Below are positions 1-9,204 of a DNA stretch of 39,236 nt, in pieces. The stretch's first letter is position 1. Each line of letters begins with the position of its first letter. The stretch comes from Bacilli bacterium (GTDB lineage Bacteria > Bacillota_I > Bacilli_A > RF39 > UBA660): NCBI GenBank assembly GCA_017886705.1, contig JAGHJJ010000016.1, forward strand, positions 1-39,236, in the 5' to 3' direction. Under the pieces are notes generated by a model that saw only the letters and a list, made by a program, of their open reading frames with translations, did no database searches and had not been told where the DNA came from. Position numbers and translations under genes: made by a program.

Positions 1-49
1 CAACAAATGCAAGCGTTTTTTTGTAGAAATTTTTATTTTTTGCCTGAAA

Positions 50-90
50 AAAGAGCAAAAATACATTTTTTTAGATTTTTGCTCTTTTTT
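50..90 (-). terminator. Intrinsic terminator (possibly bidirectional) after the 164-aa ORF
   Basis: Inverted repeat AAAGAGCAAAAAT ... ATTTTTGCTCTTT flanked by T/A tracts just past the stop at 71. Confidence 0.75.
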
Positions 91-559
91 TATATTGTAC
101 CGGAGGCTCAAATTCGCACATTCCTATACAGAAATCAATATCTGCTGTTCCTTCTTTTAATAAGCTCTCACGTAATTTTTCTACATTCCCGTTTCTATCA
201 TATAGTAGTGTTCCATACTTTACTTCTTGTTCAAAAGAATAGTCTCCACGTATTGTAGTTCTTGTTTTTTCATCCTCTAAAATCCATAAACCTGCACTTT
301 CTGTATGCACATACATTTCTATAGCTTCATTTTCTATATATGTTGACATAATTTGTCTTGGAGTATACCTGTTATATAAAAACAGTAATCTCACTCCCAT
401 TCCAGGCACTGCACCAAATTCTGCTCCTGTAGCAACAACTCCCTCTAATGCTTCATAAAACTCATCTCGTTTTATTTCATTTGTAATTGTTTGTGCTATT
501 ACATTATTCACTATTTCCATCTTTGATGGCTCTACTTGTACCTTTTTTAAAGTTTCCAT
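71..559 (-). CDS. Uncharacterised protein, paralog of the adjacent 618..1202 gene
   Basis: Open frame; shares LEGVVATGAEF / VRLLFLYN / YGTLLYDRNGNVEKLRESL / CEFEPPVQY pattern with neighbour. ATG at 559 preferred over TTG at 565. Confidence 0.7.
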   Translation of the reverse strand: METLKKVQVEPSKMEIVNNVIAQTITNEIKRDEFYEALEGVVATGAEFGAVPGMGVRLLFLYNRYTPRQIMSTYIENEAIEMYVHTESAGLWILEDEKTRTTIRGDYSFEQEVKYGTLLYDRNGNVEKLRESLLKEGTADIDFCIGMCEFEPPVQYKKRAKI

Positions 560-617
560 ATCCAAACCCGCCCTTCTTTGTTTTTTATTCTATAATTTAC
601 ATTAATCCAGTCATTTT

Positions 618-1202
618 TTAGCTTGCAGATGCAACTTTTTTTGTACTATTTAATGTTTTTACTTTTCGATACTGTTTTGGTATATATTCAATTGGTGGTT
701 CAAACTTACAAGAGTCATTTGAGAAAAATAAAGTATAATTATCTAAAGTTAAGTCATTTTGTAAGTCTGTTTGTAATTCCTTTATTTTACCAGTTTTGTC
801 ATAAATAATTGTTCCCTGTCTTACAATAAATTCCCAGGGATGTTCTCCTCTATCTTGAAATCTTCCTTCTAGGCTATAATACCAGTCTGGCTTATTCATT
901 ATGCTAATATTCATACCAGTCTGTGATAAAATTTCCATGATTTCTGGCTTTGTTAATTCGACTGGATCAAAATTTTTATCATTATAAATAAACAATAATT
1001 CCACTTCTGGTTTACTAGAGTCGATTTGAGAAAAATCTCTTCCCATGTAGACAATACCTTCTAAAAACTTATTTTGATGATTGTCCGACAATATTTCGTC
1101 AATTTTATTACTGATTAGTTCATTCATCCTCTCTATACTTTTTTCATTCCTATATACCGTTCTTAACTCTTCCATACTACTATTTCCTTCCCCTATTTTC
1201 AT
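618..1202 (-). CDS. Uncharacterised protein, paralog of the 71..559 gene
   Basis: Open frame; ATG at 1202 has an upstream GAAAGG; ORF track extends to a TTG at 1229. Confidence 0.7.
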   Translation of the reverse strand: MKIGEGNSSMEELRTVYRNEKSIERMNELISNKIDEILSDNHQNKFLEGIVYMGRDFSQIDSSKPEVELLFIYNDKNFDPVELTKPEIMEILSQTGMNISIMNKPDWYYSLEGRFQDRGEHPWEFIVRQGTIIYDKTGKIKELQTDLQNDLTLDNYTLFFSNDSCKFEPPIEYIPKQYRKVKTLNSTKKVASAS

Positions 1203-1248
1203 TGTACCTTTCAAAACATGGTTCGTCAATCAAATTTACTTTATTTTA

Positions 1249-2478
1249 CTATTTTAAATTTCTTTTTGATTTTGCCTCACCAATAATTTTTAATGATGCA
1301 GGTGCAACAATTGATTTTCCAAATTTCTGATTAATATCATCTATCGTTTTTTGTATTTCTTCTTCCTTTTGTTCTTCTTCATTATTTTCTTCAAAGAGTG
1401 TTAGTTGCCTTTCTTTCGTCTCGGATAAATCTGCTAATCTTACTCCTATTAATCTTATAGGATCTTTTTTATAACTCTTATTAAAAATTTCTATTACTAA
1501 TTTATATATTTCCTTGGTACTATTTGTTAGATGAGGAAGTTTTGCTTGTGCAGAGTAGCCTTGAAAATCTTTGTTTTTATAAATTACTGCGACAGTTTTT
1601 GCATATTGTTTTTGTTTTCTTAACTCTCTTGTTACATCTTCTGTTTGTCTAAATAATATATCTTTTATCTTTTCTTCATCTGTATAATCATGTGGTAGCG
1701 TTTCTGATGTTGAGATACTGGTCGTTTTACTACTTCTTGGTTCTACTTTGGTATTGTCTATTCCCCGGGAAGCTTCTTTTAGATATTTAGCTTGATTTTT
1801 AAACTTTCTTTCTAATACTTTTTCATTGGCAAAAGCTAGGTCTTTTATAGTATAAATTCCTAACATGTTAAGCTCTTCTTTGGTTCTTTTCCCAACCATG
1901 AATAAATCTCCTACGTCTAAGGGCCAGAGTTTTTGTTCTATTTCATTTTTTAATAAAGTATGTACTTTATCTGGTTTTTCAAAATCTGATGCCATTTTGG
2001 CACATAATTTATTATTTCCTATTCCGACATTTACTGTGAAACCAAATTTTTCTTTTACTTCTTCTTTTATCTTTACTGCTAATTGATAGTAGTCTTTATA
2101 TAAATAATTAGTACCTGTCATATCTAGGAAACACTCGTCAATTGAAAATTTCTCTAATAAGGGAGAATATTGTGATAAGTATTCAAAAAGTTTTTTTGAC
2201 TGTTCATAATACCAGTGATGATTGGGAGGATAGATTTCTATACTTGGACATTTCTTTTTGGCCTGATATATTGTTTCTGCTGTTTTTATTCCAAATTTTT
2301 TGGCTACTGGAGACTTTGCTAGTACTATTCCATGACGATTAGACTCTGATCCAGCAATGATAGATGGTATTTTTCTAATATCCTTCTTATAACCTTGCTT
2401 TAATAATAAAACTGCGGTCCAGGATAAAAAGGCATTATTTACATCTATATGAAAAATTATTCTTTCCTTCATTAACAA
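1249..2478 (-). CDS. dinB: Y-family DNA polymerase (DNA polymerase IV / DinB-type)
   Basis: HIDVNNAFLSW, SIDECFLDMTG, VNVGIGNNKLCAKMASDFEKPD, little-finger region. Confidence 0.92.
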   Translation of the reverse strand: MLMKERIIFHIDVNNAFLSWTAVLLLKQGYKKDIRKIPSIIAGSESNRHGIVLAKSPVAKKFGIKTAETIYQAKKKCPSIEIYPPNHHWYYEQSKKLFEYLSQYSPLLEKFSIDECFLDMTGTNYLYKDYYQLAVKIKEEVKEKFGFTVNVGIGNNKLCAKMASDFEKPDKVHTLLKNEIEQKLWPLDVGDLFMVGKRTKEELNMLGIYTIKDLAFANEKVLERKFKNQAKYLKEASRGIDNTKVEPRSSKTTSISTSETLPHDYTDEEKIKDILFRQTEDVTRELRKQKQYAKTVAVIYKNKDFQGYSAQAKLPHLTNSTKEIYKLVIEIFNKSYKKDPIRLIGVRLADLSETKERQLTLFEENNEEEQKEEEIQKTIDDINQKFGKSIVAPASLKIIGEAKSKRNLK

Positions 2479-2546
2479 CTTCTCCTTTTTAAGATATACC
2501 TAGCAATGAAACCTTGAGGTAGTTTTTATACTATTCCTTTACCTGT

Positions 2547-2575
2547 ATTATAAAATACTTTTTTTCTTAGTGCAA
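2547..2575 (-). promoter_or_regulatory. Sigma-A-type promoter for dinB
   Basis: Minus strand TTGCAC - 17 bp - TATAAT upstream of dinB. Confidence 0.65.
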
Positions 2576-2655
2576 TCGAACAAAGCCGGCTATTGTAGAG
2601 TTCTAGTTTACATATTATTTTTCTGTTTTTGGGCATACTAAATCCAGGTGATAGT

Positions 2656-2958
2656 ATGATGGATAAAGAAGAGAGAAAAATATATGAAAAGTTTTTTAAA
2701 AAAATTGTTATAGAACATATTAGAGAAGCTAGGATAGAGAAAGGTTGGACTCAAGCACGACTTGCTGAAGCTGTTAGTGTTTCTCATGAATATATTCGTG
2801 ATTTAGAGTCTGAAAAAGGAGATGATTATTTTTCTACTTTTACAGTCTGGCTTATTTCTAAGGCGTTAGATGTTAGTTTAGATCAATTACTTGATTTTGA
2901 TATGGAAGCTTTTCGCTCTGTCATAGAAAAAGCAATGCAAGGAAAATATAATCCTTAA
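2656..2958 (+). CDS. XRE-family helix-turn-helix regulator
   Basis: IREARIEKGWTQARLAEAVSVSHEYIRDLESEKGDD HTH; ATG at 2656 with upstream AGGTG; ORF track begins at an upstream TTG. Confidence 0.8.
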   Translation: MMDKEERKIYEKFFKKIVIEHIREARIEKGWTQARLAEAVSVSHEYIRDLESEKGDDYFSTFTVWLISKALDVSLDQLLDFDMEAFRSVIEKAMQGKYNP

Positions 2959-2969
2959 GCATTGCTTTT
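2928..2969. terminator. Bidirectional terminator between the convergent HTH gene and gpmI
   Basis: 11-bp perfect inverted repeat AAAAGCAATGC ... GCATTGCTTTT spanning both 3' ends. Confidence 0.75.
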
Positions 2970-4470
2970 ATTTTTCTATTAAACTTTCTCCGGTCATTTC
3001 GACTGGTTTTTCTAGATTCATTAACTCTAGTATTGTAGGAGCGATATCTCCTAGTTTACCTTCGTGTAGTTTTAATCCTTTTTCAGTGATAATAAATGGT
3101 ACTGGATTCGTCGTATGAGATGTTACTACATTATTATCATCATCTAGCATTTCTTCACAGTTACCATGATCTGCGGTTACGATTAATATTCCACCTAATT
3201 CCATGACTTTGTCATATATTAATTTTAAATCTTTATCTACTGTTTCTACAGCTTTGATAGCTGCTTCTAATACACCTGTATGTCCTACCATATCACCATT
3301 TGCAAAGTTTAATATTACTAAATCTGTATGTGGTAGTTCTGCAAGTAATTTTTCTGTTACTTCATCAGCACTCATTTCTGGTTTTAAATCATAAGTTGCA
3401 ACTTTTGGTGATGGTACTAGTATTTTCTTTTCATTTTTGTAATCTACTTCTTTTCCTCCATCGAAGAAGAAAGTAACATGAGCATATTTTTCTGTTTCAG
3501 CAATTCTTAGTTGTGATAAGTTTTGTTTTTCTATATATTCTCCTAAAATATTTGCAAGTTCCGGGTCATTAAATGCATGAGGTGCTTTTACACTTTCTAC
3601 AACAGGCATCATTGTAATTGTTTTTACGTTGTTGAATGTTACTGTTTCCATGTCCACTGCTGTTGGATTCGTGATAGCCGTAAATAGTTCACGTAATCTA
3701 TCTTTTCTGAAGTTATAAGCTATAATTCCATCATTTTCCTCTACATTTCCTGATTGCGTAAATTTTGCTGGTATGAAGAACTCATCTGTTATTCCGTCCT
3801 TATAACTTTTTTCAATATATTCTTTTGGAGATTGTTGTATTTCTCCTTTATTATTTACAATCACATCATATGCTTTTAGTAATCTATCATAATTATTATC
3901 ACGGTCCATAGCATAATATCTACCTGATATAGATGCGATTGTTCCAAATCCAATTTCTTTTAGTTTTTCTTCGACTTTAGAAATATAGGTATAAGCACTC
4001 TTTGGTGGTACATCTCGTCCATCCGTAAATAAATGTAGATAGACATTTTTTATACCTTCCATTTTACACATATCAAGTAAAGCTAATAAGTGATTTATAT
4101 GAGAGTGTACTCCACCATCACTGATTAGTCCCATTAAGTGTAGTTTTGAGTCATTTTTTATTACATGATCCATTACACTCTTAATTGTTTCATTTTGAAA
4201 GAACTCTTTATCTTCGATTGATTTATTAATTAATTCTAATGGTTGATAAACAATTCTTCCGGCTCCAATGTTCATGTGTCCTACTTCACTATTTCCCATT
4301 TGTCCTTTAGGAAGGCCTACTAATTGTCCTGATGCAGTTAATTGTGTATGAGGGTATGTATTCCATAACTCATTAAATACTGGATTGTTTGCTAGAGCTA
4401 CTGCATTTCCATGAGTTTCCTCTCTTAATCCATATCCATCTAATATTGTTAATACAATTGGTTTTTTCAT
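2968..4470 (-). CDS. gpmI: 2,3-bisphosphoglycerate-independent phosphoglycerate mutase
   Basis: MKKPIVLTILDGYGLR, GQMGNSEVGHMNIGAGR, TADHGNCEEM motifs. Confidence 0.97.
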   Translation of the reverse strand: MKKPIVLTILDGYGLREETHGNAVALANNPVFNELWNTYPHTQLTASGQLVGLPKGQMGNSEVGHMNIGAGRIVYQPLELINKSIEDKEFFQNETIKSVMDHVIKNDSKLHLMGLISDGGVHSHINHLLALLDMCKMEGIKNVYLHLFTDGRDVPPKSAYTYISKVEEKLKEIGFGTIASISGRYYAMDRDNNYDRLLKAYDVIVNNKGEIQQSPKEYIEKSYKDGITDEFFIPAKFTQSGNVEENDGIIAYNFRKDRLRELFTAITNPTAVDMETVTFNNVKTITMMPVVESVKAPHAFNDPELANILGEYIEKQNLSQLRIAETEKYAHVTFFFDGGKEVDYKNEKKILVPSPKVATYDLKPEMSADEVTEKLLAELPHTDLVILNFANGDMVGHTGVLEAAIKAVETVDKDLKLIYDKVMELGGILIVTADHGNCEEMLDDDNNVVTSHTTNPVPFIITEKGLKLHEGKLGDIAPTILELMNLEKPVEMTGESLIEK

Positions 4471-4481
4471 TTTTGTTCCTC

Positions 4482-5759
4482 CTATATTATATTATTATTT
4501 AAGCAAAATACGGCATATATTGGTATATATCTGATATCTTTTTTGGTTGCGAAATTGTTTTCCGTGACACGATATGCTTCTGTTACTGTGAATTTCTTCA
4601 TAAATACGGCTAATGATTTAGCTTTTGAATCTACTTTAGATATTAATTCAATTGGTATTATTTTTCCCATTCTGTTTTGTATTACGAAGTTTACTTCAGC
4701 TTTTCCTTCTGATTGATAATAATATAAAGCATATCCTGCCTCTGCTAAAGTTTTAGCAATACTATTTTCATATAATATCTCTTTTATTTTTTCATCACTT
4801 AATAATTGTTTTAAGTTTGTGTGTAACATTGAGAATAATAGACCATCATCTGGTAAATATAGTTTAAAACTGTCTGTTTCTCTACAACTACTTAGAGGAG
4901 ATTTTACAGTTGATATTTTATAACTTCTATATACAATTTGATTGTTTACTAAATAATTAATTGTATTTTCATATTCTTTGGCACGTCTTCCTGTACCGAT
5001 GACTCCATATTGAAATTTTTTGTTATCCTTTTTTAATTGTTCTGGAAGTGATTCAATTACTTCTAATCCTCTAGGTATATCAATTAAATTTTTACTGTTA
5101 ATTAGTTCTTTTTCGTATACCTCCAAAATCTTTTGCTTTATAATATCTATTTCATATTCACTTTTTCCATCTAGACTAGCTATAATCACTTCTGGTAGAC
5201 CACCGGTCATTAAATATTCTTGAAATAGTTCTAGTGCTAATTTATGAAACGGACAAGTTTTGTGTTTAGTGAAGGATTCTCTAATTAACTCTGCTAGTGC
5301 TTTTTCATTTTTGGCCCAGAGAAATTCTTCAAAGTCCATTTCATTCATACCTTTAAATTGCAATTCTTCTCCTTTAAACTCATTTAAGTTTTCTCTACGA
5401 GAAGTAATAGCAATGATATGATATTTACTATGTTCACTTCCAAATAGTTTTAATCCTTTTACAATTTCTATACTATTTACATTATCAAAAATAAGTAAGG
5501 AATCTTCTTGTAATATTGTTTCTCCTGATAATAAAGATAGATTTAAAATCAATTTTTCTGTTGACTTTTCTTTTATAAATAACTCTTCTAATGGTTTGTT
5601 GTTGCTGGTGTTAAAATAAATTGTATTTTTATAACTTTGTTTTCCAAATTGTAATGCTGAATAACTTTTTCCTACTTGTTTCGGTCCATATAATATTAAA
5701 GGCTTCCTAATAATGTCTTTTTGCCACTTTTGCAGAAATTTTTCTATTTTTCGTTCCAT
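4482..5759 (-). CDS. ATP-binding protein, AAA_14/DUF4143-type
   Basis: Walker A LYGPKQVGKS, Walker B-like SLLIFDN, C-terminal nuclease-like region typical of DUF4143 ATPases (YYQSEGKAEVNFVIQ). Confidence 0.75.
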   Translation of the reverse strand: MERKIEKFLQKWQKDIIRKPLILYGPKQVGKSYSALQFGKQSYKNTIYFNTSNNKPLEELFIKEKSTEKLILNLSLLSGETILQEDSLLIFDNVNSIEIVKGLKLFGSEHSKYHIIAITSRRENLNEFKGEELQFKGMNEMDFEEFLWAKNEKALAELIRESFTKHKTCPFHKLALELFQEYLMTGGLPEVIIASLDGKSEYEIDIIKQKILEVYEKELINSKNLIDIPRGLEVIESLPEQLKKDNKKFQYGVIGTGRRAKEYENTINYLVNNQIVYRSYKISTVKSPLSSCRETDSFKLYLPDDGLLFSMLHTNLKQLLSDEKIKEILYENSIAKTLAEAGYALYYYQSEGKAEVNFVIQNRMGKIIPIELISKVDSKAKSLAVFMKKFTVTEAYRVTENNFATKKDIRYIPIYAVFCLNNNII

Positions 5760-5833
5760 AATCTGTATCCTCCTTACACATTTTATAAAATAAGTATACT
5801 TCTGTTTTCATAAAAAGTCAATGTGGAGAAAAA

Positions 5834-5855
5834 AAGACGGACTATTTTCCGTCTT
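5834..5855 (-). terminator. Intrinsic terminator of spo0A
   Basis: Minus strand AAGACGGA-loop-TCCGTCTT followed by a T tract. Confidence 0.8.
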
Positions 5856-6627
5856 AGTTTGATAATGGTTTACTGAATTCTAATCTTAATTTATCAGCCA
5901 CTGTAATAATAAATTCTGAGTTAGTTGGCTTTGCTTTATCGATATCGACACTATGTCCGAATATTTCTTCCATCAATTGCCAATTTCCACGGTTCCAACT
6001 AACTTCTATTGCATGTCTGATTGCTCTTTCTACACGTGAAACTGTGGTATTAAACTTTTTTGCTACTTCTGGATATAACTCTTTCGTTATCCCTCCTACA
6101 ATTTCTGGCCTTTCATACACCAGAGATATGCTTTCTCTAATATATTGATATCCTTTTATATGAGAAGGTACGCCTAATTCATGTAATGTTTTAGTGATAG
6201 CAATTTGTAAATTATTGTGATATACATCTATTTCTTTTCCACCAAATTTTACACCTTCAGCAACCTCAGTAATTCTTTTCTCTAAATCTTCTAATTCAAA
6301 AGGTTTCAAAATAAAGTAACTAACTCCTAATTCTGATACTTTTCGAATCATATCTTGTGTATTATATGAAGTTAGGACAATGACCTTCTTGTCAATTGCT
6401 TTCTTCTTCATAAACTCCAGTACTGCAATTCCATCTTTGTTTGGCATGATTAAGTCTAATAGAACAATATCATACTCCTCTTGTTTCTTTTCAATCAAGC
6501 GAATTCCCTCTGTACCATCATAAGCTTCTAGTGATATTGTGATATTAGAATTCTCTTTAAAGTATTCCTTTATCATTCCTACTAAACTCTTATTATCATC
6601 TACTACTAATACTTTTGTCTTTTTCAT
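5854..6627 (-). CDS. spo0A: Sporulation transcription factor Spo0A
   Basis: Receiver domain ([30 protein letters not shown]) plus Spo0A C-terminal domain ([36 protein letters not shown]). ATG at 6627 with GAGGAG ribosome-binding site. Confidence 0.95.
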   Translation of the reverse strand: MKKTKVLVVDDNKSLVGMIKEYFKENSNITISLEAYDGTEGIRLIEKKQEEYDIVLLDLIMPNKDGIAVLEFMKKKAIDKKVIVLTSYNTQDMIRKVSELGVSYFILKPFELEDLEKRITEVAEGVKFGGKEIDVYHNNLQIAITKTLHELGVPSHIKGYQYIRESISLVYERPEIVGGITKELYPEVAKKFNTTVSRVERAIRHAIEVSWNRGNWQLMEEIFGHSVDIDKAKPTNSEFIITVADKLRLEFSKPLSN

Positions 6628-6689
6628 TTGTTCTCCTCTCAGTACTGCACGTATTTTCATTATATACTACCTTTTTAAAAAATGATAGA

Positions 6690-6722
6690 GAAAAAAAAGA
6701 CAAGTTTTGTCGAAACTGTCTA
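6690..6722 (-). terminator. Intrinsic terminator after tpiA
   Basis: Minus strand AGACAGTTT-CGACA-AAACTTGTCT followed by TTTTTTTT. Confidence 0.75.
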
Positions 6723-6728
6723 ATTTGT

Positions 6729-7430
6729 CTAATTTTTTAGTTTTTCTATAAAAACTTTTAATTTTTCTGGTTTTAGACTTAATCCACCTAATAGATAGCC
6801 ATCAATCTCTTCTATTTCTTTTAATAACACCACATTTTCTTCATTAGCACTTCCTCCATATAGCACTTTATTGTTAGGAAGAAGTTGTTTTATCGTTTGG
6901 AACATCTCTTTTATTTGATTATTGGTAGGGATGATACCTGTTCCTATTGACCAGATTGGTTCATAAGCTATAATTGTTTTTTCTTTTTGCTCGTCAGTTA
7001 AATTTTCTAAGGCTTTCTTTAATTCTTTTTCTATGATATTCTTTTCTAATTGTTTTTCTCTTTCTTCTTTGGTTTCTCCTACACATAATATTGGTACTAT
7101 ATTACATTCTAGTAATCTTATTATCTTTTGATTTATCTCCTCGTCTGTTTCTTGTTGATATTTTCTACGTTCTGAATGACCTACAATACAGTATTTTACT
7201 TGTTCTGATTGTAATTGTTGTGCTGATACTTCTCCTGTATATGCACCTTGTTCGTTAGAGCTTACATTTTGAGCACCTAGCTCTACATTGTTTAAATCAA
7301 AATGACTAATATTTAGAAATGTAGGACATAATATTACTTTATTTTTGGTAGATATCTTTCCTAGTTCTTCTTGATATTTTAAGAACTCTTGTTTTGTTAA
7401 ATTACATTTATTATTTAACGCTATAATCAT
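6729..7430 (-). CDS. tpiA: Triosephosphate isomerase
   Basis: GHSERR, AYEPIWSIGTG, YGGSANEEN, LLGGLSLKP; N terminus divergent (LNNKCN for GNWKMN). Confidence 0.95.
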   Translation of the reverse strand: MIIALNNKCNLTKQEFLKYQEELGKISTKNKVILCPTFLNISHFDLNNVELGAQNVSSNEQGAYTGEVSAQQLQSEQVKYCIVGHSERRKYQQETDEEINQKIIRLLECNIVPILCVGETKEEREKQLEKNIIEKELKKALENLTDEQKEKTIIAYEPIWSIGTGIIPTNNQIKEMFQTIKQLLPNNKVLYGGSANEENVVLLKEIEEIDGYLLGGLSLKPEKLKVFIEKLKN

Positions 7431-7443
7431 TTTATCATTCCTT

Positions 7444-7938
7444 TTACATTTGATATGTTGTTATCTTTTCTGTTTGTCTTGATTTGGTATATACTTGCAT
7501 TCCTGCTTCAATTCCTAAATCCTCAAAGCCTTGTTCTTTTAGATAACTGGAAGGAATATGATTTCCTTCTTCTTGTAATAGTACAACATCTTCCATTCCT
7601 AAACTAGTAAAAGCATAATTTTGTGCTTCTATTAATAACTTTTCTTGTTGGTTTGTACTAGCAGTGTTATCTATTGTCATGCGGCAAATCTTTCGATCTT
7701 TTTCCCCTAGAAGATGAGCTGCGGTAATAATTTTTCCATTTTGTGATAGAAAAAGTGTTCTTGCTATCTCGGGTTTTTCTTGTTCTAGTTGTCTGTAATC
7801 TGCTTCTTGTAACATACTTTTTGTTTTTAGTAAATAATTCGATGTCGTATTTGATAACTGATTTTTATCTTCATATTCTTTAAACATCGTTATATGTTCT
7901 TCATTATATGGATTCGCTACTTCAATTTTTTCTTTCAT
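7444..7938 (-). CDS. Putative GNAT-like N-acetyltransferase
   Basis: C-terminal LLIEAQNYAFTSLGMEDVVLLQEEGNHIPSSYLKEQGFEDLG resembles the GNAT beta4-alpha4-beta5 pattern. Confidence 0.5.
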   Translation of the reverse strand: MKEKIEVANPYNEEHITMFKEYEDKNQLSNTTSNYLLKTKSMLQEADYRQLEQEKPEIARTLFLSQNGKIITAAHLLGEKDRKICRMTIDNTASTNQQEKLLIEAQNYAFTSLGMEDVVLLQEEGNHIPSSYLKEQGFEDLGIEAGMQVYTKSRQTEKITTYQM

Positions 7939-7939
7939 C

Positions 7940-9112
7940 TTATTTTATTGCTTCCAATCCAGGTAGAGTTTTTCCCTCTAAATATTCAAGAGTTGCTCCT
8001 CCTCCGGTTGATGCATGATATACTTTGTCTTTATATCCTGCAAGAGATGCAGCTGCTACTATATCTCCACCACCAAGAATTATTTTAACATTATTGTCGA
8101 CAACAAATTTTAATAACTCATCTGTTCCCTTTTTATATTTTTCAAATTCATATACACCTAAAGGTCCATTCCATACGGCAATACTTGCTTCTTTTAAATA
8201 ACTTTCAAATAACTCTACAGTTTTAGGACCAATGTCTAATCCTTGTTCATTTTCATTCATTTCTGTGATATCTTTGGTTTTGTATGGTTCATTTTCACTA
8301 TATTCTGTTGTTACAGCAACATCTACTGGTAATATAATCTTATCTTTGTAATCTTTTAAAATGTTTTTACAAAATTCTAGGTTTTCTTCATCTAATAATG
8401 ATTTTCCAATTTCATAACCTTCTGCCTTTAAGAAAGTAAAAGCCATTCCTCCACCAATTAGAATTTTATCAGCTTTGGTTACTAAGTTTTCGATTACACC
8501 GATTTTATCAGCAACTTTTGCTCCTCCTAATACTACGACAAATGGATGAGTAGGATTATCTAATTCCTTTAGGGCATTTAATTCTTTTTCAATTAAGAAT
8601 CCGATACATGAATCTAAGTGTGATGCAATTCCTACATTTGATGCATGAGCTCTATGGATCGTTCCAAAGGCATCATTTACAAAAACATCTCCTAAAGATG
8701 CCCAGTAGGCACCTAATTCAGAGTCATTTTTGCTTTCTTTTTTACCGTCTAAATCTTCATAACGGGTATTTTGAACTAGTATGATATCCTTATTATTCAT
8801 ATTATTAATGGCATTCTCTAGTTCTTCTCCTCTTGTTTTTTCTACAAATGTTACTTTTTGACCAAGTAATTCTTCTAATCTTTTTGCAACAGGTGCTAAA
8901 TTATTTTTTGCTAAATCACTTTCTTCTTTTACTCTTCCTAAATGTGAAAATAAAATTACTTTGGCATTTTGATCTAGACAATACTTAATTGTTGGTAAGG
9001 CTGCCGTGATTCTGGTATCATCTGATATCTGCCCTTCTTTCATTGGAACATTAAAGTCACAACGAATTAATACTTTTTTATTTTCTAAATTCATATCTTT
9101 GATTGTTTTCAT
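7940..9112 (-). CDS. pgk: Phosphoglycerate kinase
   Basis: [45 protein letters not shown] motifs; AGGAGG ribosome-binding site. Confidence 0.98.
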   Translation of the reverse strand: MKTIKDMNLENKKVLIRCDFNVPMKEGQISDDTRITAALPTIKYCLDQNAKVILFSHLGRVKEESDLAKNNLAPVAKRLEELLGQKVTFVEKTRGEELENAINNMNNKDIILVQNTRYEDLDGKKESKNDSELGAYWASLGDVFVNDAFGTIHRAHASNVGIASHLDSCIGFLIEKELNALKELDNPTHPFVVVLGGAKVADKIGVIENLVTKADKILIGGGMAFTFLKAEGYEIGKSLLDEENLEFCKNILKDYKDKIILPVDVAVTTEYSENEPYKTKDITEMNENEQGLDIGPKTVELFESYLKEASIAVWNGPLGVYEFEKYKKGTDELLKFVVDNNVKIILGGGDIVAAASLAGYKDKVYHASTGGGATLEYLEGKTLPGLEAIK

Positions 9113-9204
9113 TATCTATCCTCCTGATATTATTTTAGTCTTTTTCTTATTTTTTTTCAATATAGTCTAGTTTTTCTGCCATAAATTTTACAATAAATTG
9201 ATTA

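Noticed and set aside
7-258. 83-aa Phe/Leu-rich plus-strand ORF
   Set aside because: Antisense to the 164-aa gene and its terminator; low complexity.
2573-2584. Full SOS box upstream of dinB
   Set aside because: Only one half-site (CGAAC) matches; the other half does not fit the consensus.
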